Notes: generated from the sequence alone by a model not told the origin. A stretch of DNA of 9,196 nt from Candidatus Hodarchaeota archaeon (GCA_016840025.1 JAEOTF010000031.1:1-9196), one strand, 5' to 3'; numbered from the stretch's first letter, positions 1 through 6,646 are shown. Translations and numbers: made by a program.

Positions 1-1140
1 AATCTTGGAAAGGATGAGATTATCTGGACAAGTGCTATCCGCTCCGTATGTGAAGACCATCTGCAAATATGTGAACTAAGGAACTATCCCACCCCGATGA
101 CCCAGAGCTTGATCGTCAATGACATCGAACAACAGACCATTGATAGTCTCATGAATACTATTGAGAAGAATGTTGATCTATATCAGAGATACCTTAGACT
201 AAAGGCCAAATTGATGGGGCAAGATAAATTGGCCAATTACGATCTTGTTGCTCCTTTGCCTAACGCCCCGGAAATTGATTATACATGGGAAGAATCTCGG
301 AAGGAAGTGGTAGGGGCTTACATGGCGTTTGATGAGGAGATAGGGGGTTGGGTTAACGAGATGTTTGAGAAGCGGCACATTGACGGGAAGGTACGGAAAG
401 GCAAAAGTTCAGGTGCTTTTTGTTCTTCGTGGCTGGTTGGAAAGAGTGCTTACATCTTACAGAGCTTCAACAGAATGGTGGGCGACGTCTATACTCAGGC
501 ACACGAGCTGGGTCATGCAGTTCATGCGTACCTTAGTTCAAGAGCTCAGAAGCCGAGCAATCTTGAAATAGGGAGCTGCATCGCAGAAACTGGAAGTATA
601 TTTGGTGAACTACTCTTGACAGAACGATTGCTTTCCAAAGCTACGACCAAAGGTGAAAAGCAGACAATCCTTGCCAACATACTGGACGAGTTCGGCATGG
701 CAACTTTCCAAGTCTCTGCTCGAGTTTTCTTTGAACAGAACATGTACGACACCATAAAGCGAGGTAAGTTCTTGGATGGGAAGACTGTGGCCAAATTGTG
801 GGTTGCAGGACGGAATAAAATCTATGGTGACTCTGTTGATTGGCTTGATGTGATGAAGTGGGAATGGACGATGAAACCACATTATTACCTAGCAAACTAT
901 CGTTTCTACAATTATCCCTACGTATTCGCCCAGCTGTTTGTATATGCACTGTACAAGCTTTACAAAAAACAGGGTAAGAGTTTTGTTCCCAATCTTAAGA
1001 AACTCCTAGCTGCAGGTTCTAGTAAGTCTCCTTCTGAGCTTGCTGCTGAATTAGGCTTCGATATAACTAATGAGAGATTTTGGAAGAAAGGCATAAAACA
1101 AGTTGAGGAATTCATCAACTTGTTTGAAGAAACCCTCTGA
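1..1140 (+). CDS. M3 family oligoendopeptidase (PepF-like), 5' partial
   Basis: Cytoplasmic zinc metallopeptidase that cuts short peptides, of the oligoendopeptidase F (M3B) type. The frame is open from the first base. The residues before the first ATG (position 97) continue the family pattern, including an R-x-YP segment followed by a conserved Leu/Ile stretch, so the gene is cut by the window edge and ATG 97 is internal. The visible part is 379 residues of a family usually near 550-610. The zinc motif HELGH is at fragment residues 168-172 (bases 502-516), and the third ligand is probably Glu196 in an AET-x-S-x-F-x-E context, the spacing expected for M3. An aromatic HYY...FYNYPYVFAQ block near residues 294-311 matches the C-terminal substrate-binding region. 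It ends with TGA. The active-site motifs are intact, so the protein is likely functional. Family assignment is firm; the exact subfamily is not. Confidence 0.93.
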   Translation, partial: NLGKDEIIWTSAIRSVCEDHLQICELRNYPTPMTQSLIVNDIEQQTIDSLMNTIEKNVDLYQRYLRLKAKLMGQDKLANYDLVAPLPNAPEIDYTWEESRKEVVGAYMAFDEEIGGWVNEMFEKRHIDGKVRKGKSSGAFCSSWLVGKSAYILQSFNRMVGDVYTQAHELGHAVHAYLSSRAQKPSNLEIGSCIAETGSIFGELLLTERLLSKATTKGEKQTILANILDEFGMATFQVSARVFFEQNMYDTIKRGKFLDGKTVAKLWVAGRNKIYGDSVDWLDVMKWEWTMKPHYYLANYRFYNYPYVFAQLFVYALYKLYKKQGKSFVPNLKKLLAAGSSKSPSELAAELGFDITNERFWKKGIKQVEEFINLFEETL

Positions 1141-1166
1141 TTGCATACGCGCACATTAAAACCAAC

Positions 1167-1181
1167 AGTATCCAAGATACT
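1167..1181 (+). terminator. Perfect hairpin 27 bases after the peptidase stop
   Basis: AGTATC and GATACT are exact inverted repeats around a CAA loop, giving a 6-bp stem. No T-run follows, so it is not a classical intrinsic terminator. It may be a 3'-end structure of the peptidase mRNA or chance. Confidence 0.3.
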
Positions 1182-1221
1182 CTCCGGATTACTGAATACT
1201 ATTCCACACACAAATTTAGAG

Positions 1222-1229
1222 GCGCGCGC
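1222..1229. repeat. (GC)4 alternating run
   Basis: GCGCGCGC lies within GGCGCGCGCA, in the gap between the peptidase and the nitroreductase, in otherwise AT-rich DNA. It is one of five alternating C/G runs of at least 8 bases in the window, all outside intact genes. Confidence 0.9.
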
Positions 1230-1321
1230 AAAGGCGGGCATTTGGAATTGTAAAAACATGTGATTTTCTGTGCACAAATCTTATTGGGTTTTCTACCCTC
1301 CAGAGATGTGGAGCTGAGATT

Positions 1322-1810
1322 GTGGATCTTATTGAGGTTATTAACACGCGTCGAAGCATCAGAAAATTCGAAGACAAGAAAGTAACCGATGAGTTAGTTC
1401 AAAAGATTTTGGCTGCAGCGATGAATGCTCCATCAGCAGGTAATGAACAGCCCTGGCAGTTCATCGTAATAACAGATAGGAGTATTCTGGAAAAGATTTC
1501 GAAGATTCGTCCCTTCACTCTTGGCATACTTGTTTGTGGAGATCTCACGTTGGAAAAATACCAAGGATTATGGATGATAGATTGTTCTGCTGCAACTGAA
1601 AACATACTTCTAGCGGTGCATTCTCTTGGTTTGGGTGCCGTTTGGACTGGAATCTACCCTATGCAAGATCGCATAGAAAAATACAGAAAATTACTAAATA
1701 TTCCTGTTAACGTCATACCTTTAGCATTTATTCCCATAGGATACCCCGCACAAAAACCTCCCCTCCAAGACCGATTCAAAAAAGATAGGATTCATTACAA
1801 CAAGTGGTAA
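1322..1810 (+). CDS. Nitroreductase family protein (small FMN oxidoreductase)
   Basis: Predicted cytoplasmic flavoenzyme that transfers hydride from NAD(P)H through FMN to nitro compounds, quinones or other acceptors. The natural substrate cannot be read from the sequence. At 162 residues it is typical of the short archaeal and clostridial branch. FMN-phosphate-binding residues are visible in the N-terminal RRSIR motif (Arg10-Arg14). The APSAGNEQPW segment (36-45) and the GLGAVWTG segment (103-110) are standard family signatures, and IPIGYPA (137-143) is the usual C-terminal strand. The GTG start at 1322 is supported by GGAG at 1310-1313, eight bases upstream, and by RRS falling at the usual distance from the N-terminus. 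It is flanked by 181 bases upstream and 173 downstream, so it is probably transcribed alone. Members normally work as homodimers. Confidence 0.92.
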   Translation: MDLIEVINTRRSIRKFEDKKVTDELVQKILAAAMNAPSAGNEQPWQFIVITDRSILEKISKIRPFTLGILVCGDLTLEKYQGLWMIDCSAATENILLAVHSLGLGAVWTGIYPMQDRIEKYRKLLNIPVNVIPLAFIPIGYPAQKPPLQDRFKKDRIHYNKW

Positions 1811-1834
1811 AATCTACATCTGAGGATATGAGTA

Positions 1835-1846
1835 GTGTGCGCACAC
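1835..1846. repeat. Palindrome GTGTGCGCACAC
   Basis: A perfect 12-base palindrome of strictly alternating purine and pyrimidine, 24 bases after the nitroreductase stop. The alternation continues through CACAC beyond it. It could form a hairpin, adopt Z-DNA under supercoiling, or bind a dimeric protein. No function is shown. Confidence 0.85.
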
Positions 1847-1879
1847 ACCTTCAACATTCGGATTATGTTTCAAAGCATA

Positions 1880-1887
1880 CGCGCGCG
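1880..1887. repeat. (CG)4 run in a GCATACGCGCGCG context
   Basis: An alternating C/G run preceded by GCATA. The first ten bases (GCATACGCGC, from 1875) recur exactly at 1143-1152, just after the peptidase stop, so this is a repeated motif rather than an isolated run. Confidence 0.9.
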
Positions 1888-1921
1888 ACTAAGAAAGTGA
1901 AAGGAAGGAGTAAGTCTCCCC

Positions 1922-1935
1922 TTTTTCTTTTTTTT
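1922..1935 (+). terminator. Poly-T tract, possible archaeal terminator
   Basis: Thirteen of fourteen bases are T, in two runs of five and eight split by one C. Archaeal RNA polymerase stops at such T-tracts without a hairpin. It lies 112 bases after the nitroreductase stop and before the next gene. The T-to-A boundary could instead belong to the promoter of the glycosylase gene. Confidence 0.4.
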
Positions 1936-1983
1936 AAACAAAAACTATTTTGCTAATTCACAGTAAAAAGCTTTTGAGAGACA

Positions 1984-2709
1984 ATGTTGGACCATATAAA
2001 AAGAGATCTTTCGCAACTTAGCGATCCCAATAGAGCAAAAAAACTATCTGGATTTTTCAAGACTGGAAAAGGTCAATATGGTGAAGGGGATCTTTTTCTT
2101 GGAATTCCTGTTCCAGAACAGCGAAAAGTAGCGAAGAAGTATTTTGATTTATCATCAAATGATCTACAAGAATTGCTCGACAGTAAAATTCATGAACATC
2201 GCTTTACTGCATTAGTGATATTGATTTCTAAATATCGAAAAGCTGAAAAATCGGGTAAAGAAGATATTTTTAGTTTTTATCTAAAAAACACAGAAAACAT
2301 CAACAATTGGGATTTAGTTGATTTGAGCGCACCAAGGATTGTTGGAGATTATTTAGTTAACAAAGATAGATCCATCTTGTATAAGCTCGCAAAATCAAAT
2401 AATTTGTGGGAGAGAAGGATCTCAATTCTTTCAACTTTCATATTTATAGATAACAACGATTTTGAAGATGCACTAAATATTTCGGAATTGCTGTTGCATG
2501 ACAAACACGATTTAATTCACAAAGCAGTTGGTTGGGCACTTAGAGAAATCGGAAAAAGAGATCAAAACGCAGAAGAACGGTTCCTAACCAAATATTGTTT
2601 ACAGATGCCAAGAACTATGCTTAGATATGCTATTGAGAAATTTGATGAAAAAAAGAGGAAATTCTATCTAACCCAAAAAATAACAAAAAACAGCGGTAAA
2701 CGTATGTAA
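1984..2709 (+). CDS. AlkD-like DNA alkylation repair glycosylase
   Basis: HEAT-like-repeat DNA glycosylase of the AlkD family (COG4912). The family removes alkylated bases such as N3- and N7-alkylpurines without flipping the base, starting base excision repair. The 241-residue length fits the family. Residues equivalent to the known Bacillus cereus AlkD active site are all present: Trp109 and Asp113 in NNWDLVD (107-113), Arg145 in WERR (142-145, expected from Arg148 with a three-residue offset) and Trp184 in AVGWALRE (181-188, from Trp187 with the same offset). Other family signatures are IPVPEQRK (41-48), HEHRFTAL (70-77) and the C-terminal MPRTMLRYAIEKF (208-220). The rest is helical. The ATG start agrees with family alignment, although no strong ribosome site precedes it. 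The gene is AT-rich with many AAA and AGA codons, unlike the peptidase. It stands alone, and damage-inducible control cannot be judged. Confidence 0.95.
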   Translation: MLDHIKRDLSQLSDPNRAKKLSGFFKTGKGQYGEGDLFLGIPVPEQRKVAKKYFDLSSNDLQELLDSKIHEHRFTALVILISKYRKAEKSGKEDIFSFYLKNTENINNWDLVDLSAPRIVGDYLVNKDRSILYKLAKSNNLWERRISILSTFIFIDNNDFEDALNISELLLHDKHDLIHKAVGWALREIGKRDQNAEERFLTKYCLQMPRTMLRYAIEKFDEKKRKFYLTQKITKNSGKRM

Positions 2710-2711
2710 AA

Positions 2712-2720
2712 CGCGCGCGC
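2712..2720. repeat. Alternating C/G run directly after the alkD-like stop
   Basis: Nine alternating C/G bases begin two bases after the TAA stop at 2709, within ACGCGCGCGCATG. The position at a 3' end resembles that of the related motifs after the peptidase and nitroreductase genes. Confidence 0.9.
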
Positions 2721-2848
2721 ATGACCCAATAACCTAGAATGTATATTCCGTGATTCTTAATAGTAACTGACTTGAGGTAGAAAAGATTATCACAAGCTTG
2801 ACACAAATATCGAGAATATATGTTGAACAAGCTGAAGTGAAAAATCCG

Positions 2849-2859
2849 TTTTTTATATC
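2849..2859 (+). promoter_or_regulatory. Possible TATA box for the MFS gene
   Basis: TTTTTTATATC lies where archaeal TBP would direct a start near 2880, leaving a leader of about 50 bases before the TTG at 2933. A second TATATA at 2915-2920 is too close to the start codon to serve it except with a later start. Confidence 0.3.
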
Positions 2860-2932
2860 TATTAAAGCAAGTAGATCAGAATCTTGATGATTTAATCCAT
2901 TAATTTGATTATTCTATATAGGGGTCGATTTA

Positions 2933-4132
2933 TTGTGGAATGACAAAGCACATATAGAAACAGATGGTTTTGTATTTAATAAACGTCTTTATGTAATATT
3001 TTTAATAATATTTACAGAAGTATTGGGTTTTACTATTGTAATACCGGTAATCCCATTTTTGGGCTTATCGCTTGGATTAACTCCAATAGAAATCGGACTT
3101 ATTATCAGCGTGTTCAGTTTGTGCCAATTATTCGCCAGCCCAATAACAGGTAAACTGAGTGATCGTTTTGGAAGAAAACCTTTGTTTATCTTAAGTCAGT
3201 TAAGCACATTTGCTGGTTTTTTACTCCTTGGATTTGCTACAACTGCAATTCTGTTACTTGCCTCACGATTAATTGATGGATTACTGGGAAGCAATATGAC
3301 CGTCAGTCAAGCATACATCAGTGATATCACTGAACCTAAACATCGAACTAGAGTTTATGGCTATTCAAGTGGCGTATTTGGTGCAGGCTTGATATTTGGT
3401 CCTGTTCTTGGCGGCGCTCTTTCTAGAATTAGTTATTCGGTTCCAATGTTCTTTGCGGCAGGCATATCGTTGATTTCACTTGTCCTAGTTTTTTTTCTTC
3501 CTGAAACAATCACTGAAAAACCTGATACGCTTTCTCTTGGTCTTAATGATATTCTTCCCATAAATGATGCTATACGATTTGTAAAAACCCCCCAAATGAG
3601 AAATAGTTTGTTCATGTTTTTCTTTTACAACATGGGATTTCACTTGTTTATTGCTAACTTTAGTTTATTAGCAGAAAAACAATTTCACGTTAATGCAGAC
3701 CAAGTTGGTTTTTATATGGCTTGGATCGGCATACTTAGAGTCATTATTCAAACAGTTCTAATTGCCCGCATCCTACGAGTCTTGGGTGAAAATCGTATAC
3801 TGCTAACGGGAATAGTCGCTATGATCATTTCAATGGTAACTATTGCATTCTCTGCAGATTATCTATTCGTTTTTGTTCCATTAATCTTTCTTGCTTATGG
3901 TACAGGAGTCAGCAGACCATTATTAACGAGTAAATTGACAAATAGCGTGACAAAAAAGGAGACTGCAACTATATTGGGTGTTAATAATTCACTTTCTAGT
4001 GTAGCTCAAATTATCACACCAATTGCTGGAGGGTTCATGATTCAATATTTGCCGTCGCAAACCCTGCTGATATTATCAGCTTTATTTTTCTCATCACTTT
4101 TATTCTTTTTAAGAAACAGAGTTAAAATTTAA
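2933..4132 (+). CDS. MFS drug-efflux-type transporter (DHA1/TetA-like)
   Basis: Twelve-helix inner-membrane secondary transporter of the major facilitator superfamily, most like proton-driven drug exporters. Motif A is complete between helices 2 and 3 (GKLSDRFGRKP, residues 73-83). The motif B arginine is Arg112 in ASRLIDG, helix 4. Antiporter motif C (GxxxGPxxGG type, 147-161) is present in helix 5 and favours export over uptake. A hydrophilic loop near residues 190-225 separates the six-helix halves. At 399 residues the length is normal. The first residues MWNDKAHIETDG form a short cytoplasmic tail. The TTG start has AGGGG a few bases upstream, and no better start lies before helix 1. The substrate cannot be predicted. 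The gene is AT-rich, like the preceding glycosylase, and is 223 bases from it, so it probably has its own promoter. No regulator lies beside it. Confidence 0.92.
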   Translation: MWNDKAHIETDGFVFNKRLYVIFLIIFTEVLGFTIVIPVIPFLGLSLGLTPIEIGLIISVFSLCQLFASPITGKLSDRFGRKPLFILSQLSTFAGFLLLGFATTAILLLASRLIDGLLGSNMTVSQAYISDITEPKHRTRVYGYSSGVFGAGLIFGPVLGGALSRISYSVPMFFAAGISLISLVLVFFLPETITEKPDTLSLGLNDILPINDAIRFVKTPQMRNSLFMFFFYNMGFHLFIANFSLLAEKQFHVNADQVGFYMAWIGILRVIIQTVLIARILRVLGENRILLTGIVAMIISMVTIAFSADYLFVFVPLIFLAYGTGVSRPLLTSKLTNSVTKKETATILGVNNSLSSVAQIITPIAGGFMIQYLPSQTLLILSALFFSSLLFFLRNRVKI

Positions 4133-4239
4133 CCCCAAAACCCTCTCGATATGACCATAAAATCATCAAACACACTTTAGTGCAGAAAACAATTTTTCTG
4201 GGTGGCTGTAAATCATCTATAGATGCGAGTGGTTACAAA

Positions 4240-4992
4240 ATGATTGAGGACTTGCCTGAATTCTTTTGGACGATACACAGTGGTCTGCCTAGAGAGGGAC
4301 CAGGTGACAACAAGTCAACACGAAAAGCCTATATGATGTTGAGGGATTTGCCTGAAAAACCCCGCATACTTGACATAGGTTGTGGTCCGGGTATGCAGAC
4401 TATTGAATTGGCGAAGCTGTCTGGTGGGCAGATTGTTGCATTGGACGTTCATGAGCCTTTCTTGGAGCAGCTTAAGAAAACTATCCAAAGAGAGGACGTA
4501 ACTGACGTGGTAGAGCCAGTAAAGGGTGATATGTTCAACTTAGAGTATGCTGATGGTAGTTTTGATGTTGTTTGGTCGGAGGGTGCGATTTTTGTGATTG
4601 GGTTTGAGAAGGGATTGCAGGAGTGGAGGCGTTTGTTGGCTCCTAAAGGTTATGTTGTTGTTTCTGAACTTACGTGGTTACAACATGATGTCCCCGATGA
4701 AGTAAAGGAGTATATGAGACGTACGTATCCAGCGATTAAAACGGTAGACGAGAACATTGAGGTTGTGCAGAAGAGTGGTTATCGATTAATTGACTCATTT
4801 GTGTTGCCAGTAAAGAGTTGGTGGGACAACTATTATGGACCTATAGAGGCGAAGCTTCCCTCTCTGAAGGCCAGATATGGTGGTGACAAAGAGGCTATGC
4901 AGGTCATAAACATGCAAGAAATAGAAAGTGACATGTTCCGGAAGTATTCAGACTACTACGGCTACGTCTTCTACATCATGCAAATCAAATAA
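4240..4992 (+). CDS. Class I SAM-dependent methyltransferase
   Basis: Soluble Rossmann-fold methyltransferase using S-adenosylmethionine; the acceptor is unknown. Taking ATG 4240 gives 250 residues. Motif I is ILDIGCGPG (residues 43-51). The acidic residue after strand 2 is Asp69 in ALDVHEPF. GDMF (96-99) matches the adenine-contact motif, and FDVVWSEGAIF (108-118) is motif IV. An N-terminal FFWTIHSGLPREGPGD stretch and the C-terminal WWDNYYGP block are typical of a small uncharacterised subfamily that often starts close to this point. GAGTGG lies seven bases before ATG 4240, whereas the in-frame GTG at 4180 (270 residues) has no ribosome site, so the later start is preferred though not proven. 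The sequence downstream carries G8 and T6 runs. The gene appears monocistronic, and neighbours give no clue to the substrate. Confidence 0.9.
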   Translation: MIEDLPEFFWTIHSGLPREGPGDNKSTRKAYMMLRDLPEKPRILDIGCGPGMQTIELAKLSGGQIVALDVHEPFLEQLKKTIQREDVTDVVEPVKGDMFNLEYADGSFDVVWSEGAIFVIGFEKGLQEWRRLLAPKGYVVVSELTWLQHDVPDEVKEYMRRTYPAIKTVDENIEVVQKSGYRLIDSFVLPVKSWWDNYYGPIEAKLPSLKARYGGDKEAMQVINMQEIESDMFRKYSDYYGYVFYIMQIK

Positions 4993-5021
4993 GGGCAACA
5001 TTTGGTTTTTGCAGATTTTGT

Positions 5022-5048
5022 GGGGGGGGAGTAAATTTTAACTTTTTT
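5022..5048 (+). terminator. G8 run then T6 run after the methyltransferase
   Basis: Eight G at 5022-5029 and six T at 5043-5048 lie 30-56 bases after the stop. The T-run may end transcription, as archaeal poly-T terminators do. The G8 homopolymer is also a likely place for length variation or sequencing error. Confidence 0.35.
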
Positions 5049-5112
5049 ATCCATTTAGACGCATGGCGTAATTTATCTCGATATTCTGAACGTTTTAGCT
5101 GAAAAGAAGCTC

Positions 5113-5486
5113 TCAGATAGCTAATCTATCAACGAATTCTTCAGCCTTCTCAATATACTGATCGACTTCGACGTCCTGTTTTCTGTGAAGTTTTAGTGTG
5201 GCGACTGGCGTCTTTCCACAGAGCGACTCCATTTCCTCAAATGGGTTGTCATCGGTGTATCGGTAGGTGCAAAAGAAAGCTACTCTATTAAAACGCTCTT
5301 TAGATTGTGTGCAGTAGGTTCTGATAGGGGTTGACATGGCGCGCGCGCCCTTAACCAACCTAACTTTCCTTTCCTATTTGTAGTGTCATGGATTTCCTCA
5401 CTGACGCATTTAAGAAGAAATGCTAGTTTTTCCGCGACTTTTTTTGTGGTTCCAGTTCTAGAATAGTGGACTACTAGTGCATTCAT
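5113..5486 (-). pseudogene. Broken flavodoxin-like gene with internal deletion and frameshift
   Basis: Remnant of a flavodoxin-domain protein (FMN electron carrier, or flavodoxin-like reductase of the COG0716 type). The first part, from ATG 5486, reads MNALVVHYSRTGTTKKVAEK, the flavodoxin strand 1 and phosphate-binding loop (SRTGTTKK, residues 9-16), and continues to GKLGWLRA (about residue 49). The reading frame then becomes nonsense and stops at 5280. In another frame, from about 5336 to 5113, the C-terminal half follows: STPIRTY, then VAFFCTY, FEEMESLCGK and a final helix EKAEEFVDRLAI. Intact relatives have some 30-40 residues between these parts, including the YDLVIIGTP-type central strand, and those are missing. 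The join coincides with GGCGCGCGCGCC (5338-5349). A short C-terminal product could start at the ATG near 5336, but without the FMN loop it should not bind FMN. Sequencing error alone would not explain the missing segment. Confidence 0.8.
5338..5349. repeat. Palindrome GGCGCGCGCGCC at the flavodoxin break point
   Basis: A perfect 12-base palindrome of alternating C/G inside the flavodoxin pseudogene, exactly between the last recognisable N-terminal residues and the first recognisable C-terminal ones. It is the longest member of the C/G run set and the only one inside a former gene. Confidence 0.9.
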
Positions 5487-5594
5487 TCAGTACTAAACAT
5501 CCTACAATGATTACCCATAGTGTGTTGCTATTAAATATCTTAGTTAGATAAAAATAGCGATAATTGGTCTCTTCGGTGCTCTAATCATTCGGTC

Positions 5595-5604
5595 AGCGCG
5601 CGCT
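5595..5604. repeat. Palindrome AGCGCGCGCT
   Basis: A 10-base palindrome of alternating C/G flanked by A and T. It lies 55 bases beyond the stop of the - strand membrane protein gene, again in a 3' flank. A nearby GTGCG (5631-5635) and CGCAC (5650-5654) form a further inverted repeat closer to that stop. Confidence 0.9.
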
Positions 5605-5658
5605 AGTTTCTTCGTTGTCTCTTTTCTTGGGTGCGCAGTAGTGTTCAACCGCACTATC

Positions 5659-6258
5659 CTATTGGAGCTCCGAACTAGCTGGTGTGGGTTCGGGTTTCTT
5701 TTTTATCTCGTAGCCTAACCAGATAAGTCCTAAGACAAATGCTGGAATCCCGAAGATGATTGCACACCAAAATAGTATTGAAATCATTGAATCTACGACA
5801 TAATCCAAAGTCCAAGATGCAATGGCAACATTCCAGTTTCCATCAATGTAAACCTTGATGCAGAATGCTATAAAGAACAGAAATGAAATTCCACTTCCAC
5901 CGTTTTCTGTACGTGAGCGCTTAAAGAATTGATATTCTTTCCTTTCTTCGTCAGGTATTTGTTTCCACCATAGCCAACCTGCTATTGCAGCAATAGCTAC
6001 AGGGATTCCGATGAAAAGAAGTTCCCAGAATATCAAATGTAAAATGAAAGTCACTACATGTCCCATTGTCCATAGACTCAAAGTTGCAGGTACCAGACCC
6101 GTTGATTGAGCATCTCCGACAAACCATATGTAGACTAGTATTGCGCCGATTGCTGCGAAAATACCGGCTATTATCCAATAAACAAGCATATTCCAATGCT
6201 TTTTCAGGAATTTTTTCCAACCATCTGAACTATTCTCTAATTCAGTTTTCTCTTCCAT
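5659..6258 (-). CDS. Hypothetical membrane protein with an internal duplication
   Basis: I do not recognise this protein. It has 199 residues, an acidic and polar N-terminus (1-22), hydrophobic segments near 24-46, 66-98, 122-138 and 156-183, and a charged, proline-rich tail. The region 61-98 aligns without gaps to 147-184, sharing W-T, V-V, F-W and the G-I-P triplet at the same positions, so the protein seems to be two copies of a unit of about 85 residues: a hydrophobic helix, a short soluble loop ending in LW-T or SW-T, then a long hydrophobic stretch with GIP. A charged linker with KQIPDEERKEY joins the copies. No catalytic motif or signal peptidase site is evident. The ATG start has GGAAGGGG five bases upstream on its strand (6264-6271) and a TATA-like box at 6309-6316. 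No neighbour on the same strand suggests a role. Confidence 0.85.
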   Translation of the reverse strand: MEEKTELENSSDGWKKFLKKHWNMLVYWIIAGIFAAIGAILVYIWFVGDAQSTGLVPATLSLWTMGHVVTFILHLIFWELLFIGIPVAIAAIAGWLWWKQIPDEERKEYQFFKRSRTENGGSGISFLFFIAFCIKVYIDGNWNVAIASWTLDYVVDSMISILFWCAIIFGIPAFVLGLIWLGYEIKKKPEPTPASSELQ

Positions 6259-6263
6259 AAATT

Positions 6264-6271
6264 CCCCTTCC
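6264..6271 (-). promoter_or_regulatory. Shine-Dalgarno site of the - strand membrane protein
   Basis: Reads GGAAGGGG on the - strand, five bases before the ATG ending at 6256. It fixes the start of the 199-residue protein. Confidence 0.6.
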
Positions 6272-6308
6272 AGTAGATTACTATAGCAATGGAAATTTGT
6301 ATTGTTTT

Positions 6309-6316
6309 GTATATAA
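6309..6316 (-). promoter_or_regulatory. TATA box for the - strand membrane protein
   Basis: TTATATAC on the - strand. The usual archaeal distance puts the transcription start near 6285, giving a leader of about 27 bases that includes the Shine-Dalgarno site. Confidence 0.45.
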
Positions 6317-6336
6317 GATTATTTACAGAAGATAAA

Positions 6337-6347
6337 TTATATAAAAG
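6337..6347 (+). promoter_or_regulatory. Strong + strand TATA-like box without an adjacent gene
   Basis: TTATATAAAAG closely resembles the archaeal TATA consensus. A start near 6370 is expected, yet the next + strand gene begins at 6659. It may drive a long leader or a small RNA, or be a chance match. Confidence 0.35.
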
Positions 6348-6515
6348 TCCGGTGAAAATCTCCTGATTATAAGAAGAAAAATAATATGATACGCGGACAT
6401 TGAAAAGAAGAGGTTAGTCTCAAATCCATCCCATAAAACTGTGGGGGTCAGTAAACAAATAGTTTCTGTAATCTTCTAAGCTGCTAGCTTGTAGCATATT
6501 CATGAGAATAAGAAA

Positions 6516-6540
6516 GCATCCACCGATGCACGTGCGCATG
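6516..6540. repeat. Nested small palindromes
   Basis: GCATC and GATGC flank a CACC loop (6516-6529). The second arm runs into GCACGTGC (6528-6535), then TGCGCA (6533-6538) and GCATG. The overlap of several inverted repeats may mark a protein-binding site upstream of the exporter group. Confidence 0.4.
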
Positions 6541-6566
6541 ATTTAACAGAGGATTCTTTATCAAAT

Positions 6567-6576
6567 CTTAAATATG
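6567..6576 (+). promoter_or_regulatory. Possible TATA box for the exporter group
   Basis: CTTAAATATG would give a start near 6600 and a leader of roughly 60 bases to the ATG at 6659. It fits better than the TATA box at 6337 as the main promoter of the membrane protein and ABC genes. Confidence 0.35.
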
Positions 6577-6646
6577 CTATCTAGGCTAGGTTATGTTGGT
6601 AGTGGAGAAGGAGGAGGAGTGAAGCGCACGAATTAAGAAAGCTTTT

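Noticed and set aside
97..1140. ATG 97 as the true start of the peptidase
   Set aside because: The frame is open to base 1 and the preceding residues continue the conserved M3 sequence, so the gene is truncated by the window.
546..1277. Several open frames opposite the peptidase gene on the - strand
   Set aside because: They lie antisense to strongly conserved coding sequence, have no ribosome sites and resemble no family.
2771..2887. A 38-codon open stretch on the + strand before the MFS gene, reading like a soluble protein fragment
   Set aside because: It has no convincing start or ribosome site and no family match, and this length is expected by chance.
6593..6622. A nine-residue frame (MLVVEKEEE) upstream of the small membrane protein, a possible leader peptide
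   Set aside because: Its start lies at or before the expected transcription start and it has no ribosome site. The GGA repeats explain the Glu run.
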